Assembly (NCBI GenBank): GCA_963746805.1
Contig: CAVVCQ010000001.1
Coordinates: forward strand, 1,240,001-1,304,000
Direction: 5' to 3'
DNA: 64,000 nt
DNA from: DATHTC01 sp963746805
GTDB taxonomy: Bacteria > Actinomycetota > Thermoleophilia > Gaiellales > Gaiellaceae
The notes under the pieces were generated by a model that ran no database searches, was not told the origin of the DNA, and saw nothing but the letters and a program-made list of their open reading frames with translations. The position numbers were made by a program, and so were the translations under genes. Shown here piece by piece: positions 48,140-56,499 of the stretch. Position 1 is the first letter of the stretch, and the number at the start of each line of letters is the position of its first letter.

Positions 48140-48262
48140 GCTTCCCGACTTCTACCTCGCCGCGGAAGACGGCGCCCCGCTGGACCCTCTTGAAAGAGCG
48201 GAGGCGACGTGCGACAACGTCTCCGAGCGACATTCGATCTCTGCGGCAGGAGGAGCGTGGAC

Positions 48263-48976
48263 ATGGCGCGTCAGCTCGCCCTCATGGAGCCGATACTCGA
48301 CGGACCGGACATCGAGGAGGTCCAGCGGATCCTCGGCTTCACGGGCAAGGCCGTCGACGGGTTCTACGGCCAGGACACGGCCGCGGCGGTCGAGGAGTGG
48401 AAGTGGCGGGTCGGCTATCCGGCCGACAAGATCAACAGCGTCCTCGGCCTGATCGGCCTGTCGCTGCTCAAGGGCGAGACGCCGTTCCCGCGAGACTTCA
48501 AGGCGCGGGCGAAGACGCGCGAGGGGCTCCCGCTCGGCGCGAAGAAGGCCGGCGACATCGTCCTGCCGCTGGCGAGCAAGCCGCACAAGGGCTCGGAGTT
48601 CCGGATCGTCGACGCCGAGGGCGCGAAGGCCGACGACGGCAAGCGCTACCACGCGGGCTTCGACTGGTTTTCCCCGGGCGGCAGCGCGGTGCGGGCGCCG
48701 ATCGACGGCACGATCGTCGAGGCGAAGAAGAGCAAGGGCAACACCGGCCAGATCTTCGGCGGCACGGTCAAGATCCAGGGCCCCGACGGGAAGGTGTGGG
48801 TCTTCCGCCACGTCGACCCGAAGGTCGCCGTCGGCGCGGCGGTGAAGGCCGGGCAGCACGTGGCGTCCGTGACGACGTGGAAGGGCGGCGCCTCCCACGC
48901 CCACATCGAGGTCTGGAAGACGTTCGCCGGCGGCTACGACTTCGAGAACATGCTCGATCCGAGCGAGTTCTTCTAG
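48263..48976 (+). CDS. M23-family metallopeptidase with N-terminal peptidoglycan-binding-like region
   Basis: A 237-aa protein. The first 60 residues, PDIEEVQRILGFTGKAVDGFYGQDTAAAVEEWKWRVGYP, fit a peptidoglycan-binding domain 1 fold. The C-terminal half is a LytM/M23 domain with YHAGFDWFSP (HxGxD zinc ligands) and SHAHIEVW (HxH). M23 enzymes cut peptide cross-links in peptidoglycan. No signal peptide is visible from ATG 48263 (ribosome site GGAGGAG), which is odd for a wall enzyme; it may leave by another route or act on other substrates. Confidence 0.82.
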   Translation: MARQLALMEPILDGPDIEEVQRILGFTGKAVDGFYGQDTAAAVEEWKWRVGYPADKINSVLGLIGLSLLKGETPFPRDFKARAKTREGLPLGAKKAGDIVLPLASKPHKGSEFRIVDAEGAKADDGKRYHAGFDWFSPGGSAVRAPIDGTIVEAKKSKGNTGQIFGGTVKIQGPDGKVWVFRHVDPKVAVGAAVKAGQHVASVTTWKGGASHAHIEVWKTFAGGYDFENMLDPSEFF

Positions 48977-48982
48977 TTCCAA

Positions 48983-49010
48983 GCCGTGCCGGGCTTCAGC
49001 CTGGCTCGGC
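48983..49010. terminator. Bidirectional hairpin between convergent genes
   Basis: GCCGTGCCGGGC (48983-48994) pairs with GCCTGGCTCGGC (48999-49010) at 10 of 12 positions around a TTCA loop, between the M23 and aldehyde dehydrogenase genes. Confidence 0.6.
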
Positions 49011-49026
49011 CGTGCAATTTCCGGCG

Positions 49027-50451
49027 TTACTGGTTGTCGATCTGCGCGCGCTGCAGCCGACCGCTGTAGTCGACGTAGACCGACTTCCACTCGGTGAAGA
49101 CGTCCAGCGCCGCCTGCCCGGCCTCGCGGTGGCCGTTGCCGGTCTCCTTCATCCCGCCGAAGGGGAGGTGCACCTCGGCTCCGGTCGTACCGGCGTTGAT
49201 GTACGTGATCCCGGTCTGCAGGTCGCGCATCGCCTTGAACGCGGTATTCACATCGCGAGTGAAGATCGAGGACGAGAGGCCGTAGCGGACGCTGTTCGCT
49301 GCGCGCACGGCGTCCTCGAACGACGCCACCGGGATCAGCGAGGTCGTCGGGCCGAAGATCTCCTCCTGCGCGATCCGCATCTGCGGGTCGACGTCGGCGA
49401 AGACGGTCGGGCGGTAGTAGAAGCCCTCGCCGCTGACGGACTCGCCGCCGGTGAGGAGCGTCGCGCCCTCGTCCTTGCCGATCTCGGTGTACGAGTGGAT
49501 CTTCTCGACCGCCGCCTCGTTGATCACAGGCCCGATGTCGGTGTCGTCCTCCCAGGGGCTGCCGATCTTCATCCGCTCGGCGCGCTCGACGAGCTTGCCC
49601 TGGAGCTGCCCGTAGACGCGCTCGTGGACGATCACGCGGGAGGCGGCCGTGCAGCGCTGCCCGGCGGTGCCGAACGCCGACCAGACGATGCCGTCGACGG
49701 CGAGGTCGAGGTCGGCGTCGTCCATGACGATGATCGCGTTCTTGCCGCCGAGCTCGAGGTGGACGTGCTTCAGGCGGTCGGCGGCGGCCTTCGTCACGAG
49801 CACGCCCGTCTCGCGCGAGCCGGTGAAGGTGATGATGGGCACGTCCGGGTGGCGCACGAGCGCGTCGCCGGCTTCCTCCCCGAAGCCGTGGACGACCTGG
49901 ACGACTCCCTCCGGCAGGCCGGCCTCGTGGAGCAGGTCGACGAAGCGCTGCGCGAGCAGCGGCGTGTCCTCGGCCGGCTTCAGCACGACCGTGTTCCCGC
50001 AGACGAGCGCGGGGCAGAGCTTCCAGGCGGGGATCGCGATCGGGAAGTTCCAGGGCGTGATCGCGCCGACGACACCGACCGGCATCCGGACGCTCATCAT
50101 GAACTTGTCGCGGAGCTCGCTGGGCGTCGTCTGGCCGAAGAGGCGCCGGCCCTCGCCGCCCATGTAGTAGCTCATGTCGATCGCTTCCTGGATGTCCCCG
50201 CCGGCCTCGGCCTTGACCTTCCCCATCTCGCGGGTCATCAGGTCGGCGAGGCTCGCCTTGTCGCGCTCGAGCAGCTGCGCGAAGCGGAAGAGGATGTTGC
50301 CGCGCTCGGGCGCCGGCGTCAGGCGCCAGTCCTCCCAGGCCTCGCGGGCGGTCGAGACGGCACGGTCGACGTCCTCCGCGGTCGAACGCGGGAAGGACTC
50401 GATCTCCTCGCCGGTGGACGGGTTGTACGAGGTGAACGTCGCGGTCGCCAT
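49027..50451 (-). CDS. NAD(P)-dependent aldehyde dehydrogenase
   Basis: A 474-aa cytoplasmic aldehyde dehydrogenase. Motifs: ITPWNFPIAIPAWKLCPALVCGN, FTGSRETG (cofactor loop), ELGGKNAIIV (general-base Glu), catalytic C267 in GQRCTAAS, and EEIFGPTTSLI. The segment YYMGGEGRRLFGQTTPSEL resembles semialdehyde dehydrogenases of lysine/pipecolate or GABA catabolism. The natural substrate cannot be fixed. No operon partner: it converges with the M23 gene and lies 41 bases downstream of a small frameshifted gene. Confidence 0.9.
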   Translation of the reverse strand: MATATFTSYNPSTGEEIESFPRSTAEDVDRAVSTAREAWEDWRLTPAPERGNILFRFAQLLERDKASLADLMTREMGKVKAEAGGDIQEAIDMSYYMGGEGRRLFGQTTPSELRDKFMMSVRMPVGVVGAITPWNFPIAIPAWKLCPALVCGNTVVLKPAEDTPLLAQRFVDLLHEAGLPEGVVQVVHGFGEEAGDALVRHPDVPIITFTGSRETGVLVTKAAADRLKHVHLELGGKNAIIVMDDADLDLAVDGIVWSAFGTAGQRCTAASRVIVHERVYGQLQGKLVERAERMKIGSPWEDDTDIGPVINEAAVEKIHSYTEIGKDEGATLLTGGESVSGEGFYYRPTVFADVDPQMRIAQEEIFGPTTSLIPVASFEDAVRAANSVRYGLSSSIFTRDVNTAFKAMRDLQTGITYINAGTTGAEVHLPFGGMKETGNGHREAGQAALDVFTEWKSVYVDYSGRLQRAQIDNQ

Positions 50452-50491
50452 GCGGCGATCGTAGCCGCGACGAGACGATCGGTCGGTCGTC

Positions 50492-50717
50492 TTACTCCGG
50501 GACGTCGGTGCGGGGGAACGTCCCCGTCACGCGCGCGCGACGCCGGTCGCGCGTCTCGCGCCGCTCCTTGAACTCGGCTCCCGTCCTGGCCCGAGCGGCG
50601 GTCGGGCCCCTCGCGCCGGTCGACGATGACCGTCACGTTCGGGTTGTCCTTGTAGTACTCGACCATCTTGTCGTAGAGGTCGTCGGCGAGCTCGCGCGGG
50701 ATGACGCAGTAGATCAT
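50492..50717 (-). pseudogene. Small arginine-rich hypothetical protein, one-base insertion
   Basis: From ATG 50717 the frame reads IYCVIPRELADDLYDKMVEYY and NPNVTVIVDRREGPDRR, a well-formed small alpha/beta start. Near 50580 the frame is lost. One base on, it continues AEFKERRETRDRRRARVTGTFPRTDVPE to a TAA at 50494-50492. Together this makes a protein of about 74 aa, which is the pattern of a conserved actinobacterial hypothetical. Left as is, translation would run into low-complexity sequence to 50319. Function unknown. Confidence 0.6.
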
Positions 50718-50774
50718 CGCCTTCTCAGCATACGAAGCCGACCGGCCGGTGCCAGTCCCCCTTTCGGGGCCCTT

Positions 50775-51393
50775 TCAGAGGCGCTCGATCTCCGGGACGA
50801 CGCGGCCGTCGTCCTCGAGATGCGCGTTCCAGCTCTGGTACTGCCCGGACAGGTCGGAGAGATCGTGGCCTCGCTGCTCGAGGCGCACGGGCTGCGACGC
50901 GTCGGGCGAGACGCGGTACTGGTACCAGGAGATGTCCCACGCGACGGTGATGACGAGCTCGGCGTTGACGCCCGGGATCTGGACGATGCTCGCCCGCGGG
51001 GCGCCGAGGCTCTTGGCGATCCCGCCGACCGTGCGTCGGTAGTCGCTCCCGTTGAACAGGTCGGCGGCCTCGACGACCGCGAGCTCGTCGTCGGAGAGGC
51101 GGCGCAGGATCGGCTCCGCGACGACCGGCTCGGGCAGGGCCGGGCGGCGGAAGTCCTCGAGCCAGCGCCCGAGACCGCCACGGCGACGACGCCTCCGCGG
51201 CGGGGAGCGTCGGCGTGGTCGGGCTCCCCTCCTTCACCCAGCCGTGCTCGAGCGCGATCTCCGTGCAGAGCGGGCAGACGTCGACGAGCTCGTCGTCGCC
51301 GTGCGGCGCGAAGCGGGTGACGCGCTCGCCCATCAGCAGCGACCGCTCGCAGATCGCGCAGGAGCGGGCGACGGTGGTGCGGGTGACCCTCAC
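50775..51393 (-). pseudogene. Hypothetical protein with N-terminal zinc-binding motif, one-base insertion
   Basis: GTG 51393 opens a frame with two CxxC pairs, CAICERSLLMGERVTRF and VCPLCTEIALEHGW, likely one zinc site. Close to 51190 the frame slips by one base. The second part, RWLEDFRRPALPEP, LSDDELAVVEAADLFNG, RASIVQIPGVNAELVITVAWDISWYQY and HLEDDGRVVPEIERL, ends at a TGA at 50777-50775. The two join into a coherent protein of about 205 aa. I recognise the type as a conserved hypothetical of actinobacteria but cannot name a function. It is upstream of the small arginine-rich gene on the same strand. Confidence 0.6.
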
Positions 51394-51420
51394 GCCCGGA
51401 CCATAGCGAGGAAACCCCTG

Positions 51421-53157
51421 CTAGCCGAAGCGATTCCGGAAGCGGACAGCCTCGGGATACGGGAAGAAGTCGACGACCTCGCCCTCCCCCACGCGCCGCT
51501 GCGCGTCCTGCCAGAACGCCGGGCCGAGCAGGTCCGCGTGGTCGGCGAGGAACGCGTCGCGCACGACCGGGTCGCCGAGCAGGAACGGGCGCCACTCCTC
51601 GGGAAACACGTCGAGCCGGCCGACGCCGAACCACGGCTCGCCGGCGAGCTCGGACTCCGGGCCCGGCGCCTCGGGGAGCGTGCGGAAGACGCAGTCGGTG
51701 AGTACCTCGATCTCGTCGTAGTCGTAGAAGACGACGCGGCCGTAGCGGGTGAGACCGAAGTTGCGGTAGAGCATGTCGCCGGGGAAGACGTTCGCGATCG
51801 CAAGCTCCCTGATCGCGTTGCCGTAGTCGCGGACGGCGACGGCAGCCTGCGCCGGTGTCGCGGAGCCGAGGTAGACGTTGAGCGGCGTCATCCGGCGCTC
51901 GACGTAGCAGTGGCGGACGATCACGTGCTCGCCGTCGAGCTCGACGGTCGACGGCGCCAGCTCGAGCAGCTGCTCGACGAGCTCGGGCGCGAAGCGCGCC
52001 CGCGGCAAGGCGAGGTTGACGAACTCCGTCGCGTCGACCATGCGCCCGACACGGTCGACGTCCTTCACCAGCTCGAACTTGCGCATCACCGTCGCGCGGT
52101 CGGTCCGCTTCGCCGGGCCGAAGCGGTCCTTGATCACCTTGAACACGTACGGGTAGGACGGGAGGTTGAAGACGTGCATGACCTGCCCGCGCGTGCCGGG
52201 CGCCTCGACGAACAGGTCGCGCGAGTGGTGCAGGTGGTGGAGCAGGTCGCGGAAGAACAGCGTCTTGCCCTGCTTGCCGAGGCCGACGGCGGTGTAGAGC
52301 TCCGAGCGCGGCTTGCCGGGCATGAGCGTCTGCAGGAAGGCGACGTACCCCGAGGGCACGTCCATGTCGACCATGAAGTAGGCGCGCGAGAGCGAGAAGA
52401 GGATGTTCATCGGCTCCTCGCCGATGAGGATCGTGTCGAGCTCGAGCCGGTCGTCGCCGCCATGGAGCACCGGCACGGCGAAGGGCGTCTCCTCGTCGCC
52501 GTTCACGACCTTGCCGACGACGTACGCGGCCTTGTTCCGGTAGAAGGCCGAGCCGAGGACCTGCAGCTGCAGGTTCGGCGCGGGGGCAGGCCAGGCGCCG
52601 TCGACGTGCTCGGCGAAGGCCCGGACGACGTGCTCGACGTCGCGCTCGAGGTCGGCGAACGGCAGGCTCCAGCGGAAATCCTCGAAGGCCCGGGTCAGCG
52701 CCGCGCGCAGGCCTGCGACCGCCGGGTAGTAGCTGCGGTAGTTCGGCGGGTCTGACTCGATCGACTCGGTCGAGATCGCCGCGCGCACGAAGATCAGGTC
52801 GTTCGTCAGGTAGGTCCGGCCGAGGATGCGGGTCGTCACCGAGTTGAAGAACGTCTCGGCGAGCTCCGGACGCTTGTGGTCGACGAGCAGGCCGATGTAG
52901 AGGTGCTTCGCCTGCTGCCAGGTCGCGTCGTCGAGCCGGTCGGCGTGCTCGCGGCGGAGCAGCTCGACCGCCTCGGCCACGCGCTCGTCGTAGAAGCGGA
53001 TCCGCTCGCGGACCGCCCGCTGCGCCCCGTGCCAGTCGGCGGCCTCGAAGCGCTCCTTCGCGGCGGTGCTCGTGGCGCGCAGGAGCGCGTAGTGGCGGTC
53101 GAAGCCGGCGATCAGCGCGGCTGCGATGCGCTCGGCCGTTGCCGTGGCCGTCTCCAC
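51421..53157 (-). CDS. aceK: Isocitrate dehydrogenase kinase/phosphatase
   Basis: A 578-aa cytoplasmic bifunctional enzyme, the same length as Escherichia coli AceK. It phosphorylates and dephosphorylates isocitrate dehydrogenase, switching flux between the TCA cycle and the glyoxylate bypass. Recognisable blocks are IAGFDRHYALLRATS and RFEAADWHGAQRAV at the N-terminus, the ATP-binding loop EAPGTRGQVMHVFNLPSYPY with VFKVIKDRFGP, the catalytic region YRNFGLTRYGRVVFYDYDEI, and FFPYPEAVRFRNRFG at the end. GTG 53157 aligns with the family start. It is divergent from the icd gene with only 55 bases between them, so enzyme and regulator share a promoter region. AceK is mainly known from Proteobacteria. 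Confidence 0.93.
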   Translation of the reverse strand: METATATAERIAAALIAGFDRHYALLRATSTAAKERFEAADWHGAQRAVRERIRFYDERVAEAVELLRREHADRLDDATWQQAKHLYIGLLVDHKRPELAETFFNSVTTRILGRTYLTNDLIFVRAAISTESIESDPPNYRSYYPAVAGLRAALTRAFEDFRWSLPFADLERDVEHVVRAFAEHVDGAWPAPAPNLQLQVLGSAFYRNKAAYVVGKVVNGDEETPFAVPVLHGGDDRLELDTILIGEEPMNILFSLSRAYFMVDMDVPSGYVAFLQTLMPGKPRSELYTAVGLGKQGKTLFFRDLLHHLHHSRDLFVEAPGTRGQVMHVFNLPSYPYVFKVIKDRFGPAKRTDRATVMRKFELVKDVDRVGRMVDATEFVNLALPRARFAPELVEQLLELAPSTVELDGEHVIVRHCYVERRMTPLNVYLGSATPAQAAVAVRDYGNAIRELAIANVFPGDMLYRNFGLTRYGRVVFYDYDEIEVLTDCVFRTLPEAPGPESELAGEPWFGVGRLDVFPEEWRPFLLGDPVVRDAFLADHADLLGPAFWQDAQRRVGEGEVVDFFPYPEAVRFRNRFG

Positions 53158-53212
53158 CGCCCGGAAGCTAGCGTTGGCCCCGCCGAACACCAAGCAGAGA
53201 GCGAGGATCGAG

Positions 53213-54454
53213 ATGAGCACGGTCTCCCCCATCGAGGTGCCGCAGGGCGGGACGCGGATCGTCCCCGGCGAGCCGACGCCCGACGAGCCGATCGTCCCCT
53301 TCATCGAGGGCGACGGGATCGGCGTCGACATCACGCCCGTGATGAAGGCGGTCGTCGACGCCGCGGTCGAGAAGGCGTACGGCGGCGCGCGCCGCATCCA
53401 CTGGATGGAGATCTACGCGGGCGAGAAGTCGACGCGGATCTACGGCCCGGACGTGTGGCTGCCGGACGAGACGCTCGAGGCCGTGAAGGAGTACGGGCTC
53501 GCGATCAAGGGCCCGATGACGACACCCGTGGGCGGGGGCATCCGCTCGCTCAACGTCGCGCTGCGCCAGGAGCTCGACCTCTACGTCTGCCTCCGCCCGG
53601 TGCGCTGGTTCCGCGGCGTCCCGTCGCCGCTCAAGGACCCGTCCCCGGTGGACATGGTGATCTTCCGCGAGAACACCGAGGACATCTACGCGGGCATCGA
53701 GTGGGAGGCCGAGTCGGCCGGCGCGCTGCGGGTGATCTCGTTCCTCCAGGACGAGCTGGGCGTGCGGAAGATCCGGTTCCCCGAGACGTCCGGGATCGGG
53801 ATCAAGCCGATCTCGCGGGAGGGCACCGAGCGGCTCGTGCGGGCGGCGATCCGGTACGCGCTCGACAACGGGCGCGACTCGGTCACGCTCGTGCACAAGG
53901 GCAACATCATGAAGTTCACCGAGGGCGCGTTCCGCGACTGGGGCTACGGCCTCGCCGAGCGAGAGTTCGGGGCACAGCCGCTCGACGGCGGGCCGTGGAT
54001 GACGATCGCGGACGGCGACCGCTCGATCGTGATCAAGGACGTGATCGCGGACGCCTTCCTCCAGCAGATCCTGCTGCGGCCGGCCGAGTACGACGTGATC
54101 GCCACGCCGAACCTCAACGGCGACTACATCTCGGACGCGCTCGCGGCGCAGGTCGGCGGGATCGGGATCGCCCCCGGCGCGAACATCGGCGACGACGCGG
54201 CGATCTTCGAGGCGACCCACGGGACTGCACCGAAGTACGCCGGCCAGGACAAGGTGAACCCCGGCTCGCTGATCCTCTCGGCCGAGATGATGCTGCGCTA
54301 CCTCGGCTGGCGCGAGGCGGCGGACCTGATCATCGCGTCGGTGGAGGCGGCGATCGGCGACCGGATCGTCACGTACGACTTCGCGCGGCTGATGGAGGGC
54401 GCGACGGAGGTCGGCTCGTCCGCGTTCGGGCGGGCGATGATCGAGCGGATGTAG
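53213..54454 (+). CDS. icd: NADP-type isocitrate dehydrogenase, homodimeric (E. coli-like)
   Basis: A 413-aa TCA-cycle enzyme that converts isocitrate to 2-oxoglutarate and CO2. Family landmarks are VPFIEGDGIGVDITP, the phosphorylation loop GGGIRSLNVALRQ with Ser112 (equivalent to Ser113 of the E. coli enzyme, the AceK target), IFRENTEDIYAGIEW, LVHKGNIMKFTEGAFRDWGY and EATHGTAPKYAGQDKVNPGSLILS. It belongs to the E. coli-type dimeric class rather than the monomeric type common in actinobacteria such as Corynebacterium. Start ATG 53213. With AceK alongside, reversible Ser112 phosphorylation is very likely. Confidence 0.94.
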   Translation: MSTVSPIEVPQGGTRIVPGEPTPDEPIVPFIEGDGIGVDITPVMKAVVDAAVEKAYGGARRIHWMEIYAGEKSTRIYGPDVWLPDETLEAVKEYGLAIKGPMTTPVGGGIRSLNVALRQELDLYVCLRPVRWFRGVPSPLKDPSPVDMVIFRENTEDIYAGIEWEAESAGALRVISFLQDELGVRKIRFPETSGIGIKPISREGTERLVRAAIRYALDNGRDSVTLVHKGNIMKFTEGAFRDWGYGLAEREFGAQPLDGGPWMTIADGDRSIVIKDVIADAFLQQILLRPAEYDVIATPNLNGDYISDALAAQVGGIGIAPGANIGDDAAIFEATHGTAPKYAGQDKVNPGSLILSAEMMLRYLGWREAADLIIASVEAAIGDRIVTYDFARLMEGATEVGSSAFGRAMIERM

Positions 54455-54499
54455 CGGCGGGAACGACGCAGGGTTGGCCGCCCCTGCTAGCGTTCGGTC

Positions 54500-54526
54500 C
54501 GTTATCTGTCATTTACATAGACTTTG
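54500..54526 (+). promoter_or_regulatory. AT-rich promoter/operator stretch before padR
   Basis: The 27 bases before ATG 54527 (CGTTATCTGTCATTTACATA and following) are strikingly AT-rich for this genome. PadR repressors usually bind ATGT/ACAT-type dyads at their own promoters, and ATTTACAT is visible here. This is a candidate autoregulatory site and -10 region. Confidence 0.4.
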
Positions 54527-54916
54527 ATGCGCGGCGCCCGCTGCCGCACGCGCGGCCCGCACGGTTGGGCCGTCCGCGCCCGCGTCGAGCGCTTCGAGGA
54601 GCCGGCGCTCCTCCTCCTGCTCCGCGAGCGCCCGGCCCACGGCTACGAGCTGCTCGAGGCGCTCCCCGAGCTCGTCCCCGGCCAGCGAGTGGACATGGGG
54701 AACCTCTACCGCGCCCTGCGCCGGCTCGAGGAGGAGGGTCTCGTCCACTCCGAGTGGGACGCCGATGCGCCCGGCCCGGCGCGCCGGGTCTACGAGCTCA
54801 CCGACGCAGGCCGCGAGCTGCTGGGGCAGTGGGTGGACGCCCTTGCGCGGGCGCGCGACCGCATCGACCGCTTTCTCGCACGCCACGGAGAGGAGGTGAA
54901 CAATGCATCACCGTAG
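54527..54916 (+). CDS. PadR-family transcriptional regulator
   Basis: A 129-aa winged-helix protein. After a basic N-terminal extension comes LLLLLRERPAHGYELLEALPELVPGQRVDMGNLYRALRRLEEEGLVHSEWD, the PadR HTH with the YRALRRLEEEG signature, then the wing (RRVYELTDAGRELLGQW) and a short C-terminal dimerisation helix. PadR proteins repress detoxification or transporter genes in response to small molecules. The downstream small protein starts inside its 3' end. Confidence 0.88.
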   Translation: MRGARCRTRGPHGWAVRARVERFEEPALLLLLRERPAHGYELLEALPELVPGQRVDMGNLYRALRRLEEEGLVHSEWDADAPGPARRVYELTDAGRELLGQWVDALARARDRIDRFLARHGEEVNNASP

Positions 54917-55106
54917 GCACTACGGACGCCGCGGCAGGGGCTTCGCCCCGCTCGGCGCGCGCTGGTACGAGCGCGAGAACGTGCTCGAGCGGCTGGAGAG
55001 CTACCAGCGCGACCTCGAGCAGGAGCTCGCGGACGTCTCGGATCTGATCCAGCGCCTGCGCGCAGGCGAAGAGCTGCAGGGCGACGCCGCCCCGGAACCG
55101 GCGTAG
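54903..55106 (+). CDS. Small coiled-coil protein associated with padR
   Basis: A 67-aa protein with a His/Arg/Gly-rich N-terminus (HHRRHYGRRGRGFAPLGARWY) and a helix (ERENVLERLESYQRDLEQELADVSDLIQRLRAG) that should form a coiled coil. This is the layout of DUF5320-like proteins found next to PadR genes. ATG 54903 has GAGGAGGTG upstream and overlaps padR by 14 bases, so the two are translationally coupled. Function unknown. Confidence 0.65.
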   Translation: MHHRRHYGRRGRGFAPLGARWYERENVLERLESYQRDLEQELADVSDLIQRLRAGEELQGDAAPEPA

Positions 55107-55119
55107 GCTTCGACGCCGA

Positions 55120-56499
55120 GTGATCGACGAGCTGGCGTTCCTCTCCGCGCTCGAGCAGGCACGGCTCGTGCGTGAGGGCGCCGTCTCGTCGCTCGAGCTC
55201 GTCGATACCTACCTGCGCCGGATCGACCGGCTCGACCCGACGCTGAACGCGTACGTCACCGTCTGCTCGGAGGAGGCCCTCGCCGCGGCCCGATCGCCGC
55301 GGCCGGGGCCGTTCTCCGGCGTCCCGCTGCCGATCAAGGATCTGACGGAGACGGCCGGGATCCGGACGACGCACTCCTCGCGCGCGTTCGCCGGCTACGT
55401 CCCCGAGCGGGACGTCGAGCTCGTCCGCCGCGTGCGCAACGCCGGCTTCGTCGTGATCGGGAAGACGAACACGCCGGAGTTCGGGACGACGGCCGTGACC
55501 GAGTCGGCCCTCAACGGGATCTGCCGCAACCCGTGGGATCCCGAGCGGACGCCGGGCGGCTCGAGCGGCGGCGCCGCGGCGGCCGTGGCGGCAGGGCTGG
55601 CGCCGCTGGCCCACGGCTCCGACGGCGGCGGATCGATCCGTATCCCGGCATCGTGCTGCGGCCTGTTCGGGCTCAAGCCGTCCCGCGGCCGCATCTCCAC
55701 CGCGCCGTTCGGCGACGTCTACGGATTGAGCAGCAACGGGTCGCTCGCGCGCACGGTCGCCGACGCGGCCGCGTTCCTGGACATCGTCGCTGGGCCGGCG
55801 CCGGGCGATCCGTACGTGGCGCCGCCGCCCGAGCGGCCGTTCGCCGAGGAGGTCGGCGCCCCGCCCGGACGGCTCCGTGTCGCACTCGTGCTCGAGCCGC
55901 CGCACCCGATGCCGGTGGACGCCGCCTGCGTCGAGGCAGCACGCGACGCCGCGGCGCTGCTCGCGGAGCTCGGCCACGACGTCGATGAGGTCGCGTCCCC
56001 ATGGCAGAGCGAGGAGCTGATCGACCTCTTCGCCGTCCTCTGGCAGACGATCCCGTCGCTGTACCCGGGCGACCCGGCGCTGTTCGAGCCGCTCAACCGG
56101 GCGTTCGTCGAGCGGGCCGCCGCCACGTCGAGCGCGGACTACGTGCGCGCCTTCGCCCGCCTCCAGCTCTACGGACGCACGTTCGCCGCGTTCTGCGCGG
56201 GCGTCGACCTCGTGCTCACGCCGACGCTCGCGCTGCCGCCGGTCCCGGTCGGCTGGGTGACGGCACCCGAGGACCCGTGGGAACAGTTCGCGCGGGCTGC
56301 GGCGTTCACGCCGTTCACGGCCGCGGTCAACGTCGGCGGGCTCCCGGCGATGTCGGTGCCGCTCCACTGGGACGAGGACGGCGTGCCGATCGGGGTGCAG
56401 CTGATCGGCCCGCCCGCCGGCGAGGCGCTCCTCCTGCGGGTGGCCGCGCAGCTCGAGGAGGCGCGACCGTGGGCGGCGCGCCGGCCGCCCGAGTCCTAG
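55120..56499 (+). CDS. Amidase-signature family hydrolase
   Basis: A 459-aa cytoplasmic amidase. The Ser-cisSer-Lys triad is readable: Lys in LPIKDLTETAG (about residue 72), cis-Ser and nucleophile in PGGSSGGAAAAVAAG and GSDGGGSIRIPASCCGLFG. The AS-domain tail is SVPLHWDEDGVPIGVQLIG. It hydrolyses an amide (or aryl acylamide, or carries out a nitrilase-type second step); the GatA role is unlikely because gatB/gatC are absent. Start GTG 55120, 13 bases after the padR-associated gene; converges with the EF-G-like gene, overlapping by 4 bases. Confidence 0.87.
   Translation: MIDELAFLSALEQARLVREGAVSSLELVDTYLRRIDRLDPTLNAYVTVCSEEALAAARSPRPGPFSGVPLPIKDLTETAGIRTTHSSRAFAGYVPERDVELVRRVRNAGFVVIGKTNTPEFGTTAVTESALNGICRNPWDPERTPGGSSGGAAAAVAAGLAPLAHGSDGGGSIRIPASCCGLFGLKPSRGRISTAPFGDVYGLSSNGSLARTVADAAAFLDIVAGPAPGDPYVAPPPERPFAEEVGAPPGRLRVALVLEPPHPMPVDAACVEAARDAAALLAELGHDVDEVASPWQSEELIDLFAVLWQTIPSLYPGDPALFEPLNRAFVERAAATSSADYVRAFARLQLYGRTFAAFCAGVDLVLTPTLALPPVPVGWVTAPEDPWEQFARAAAFTPFTAAVNVGGLPAMSVPLHWDEDGVPIGVQLIGPPAGEALLLRVAAQLEEARPWAARRPPES

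Noticed and set aside
47424..48233. Longer start for the RNase H-like protein at 48233
   Set aside because: The extra 135 codons are the shadow of the CutA/NIF3-like gene in another frame; GTG 47828 overlapping that gene's stop is the natural start.
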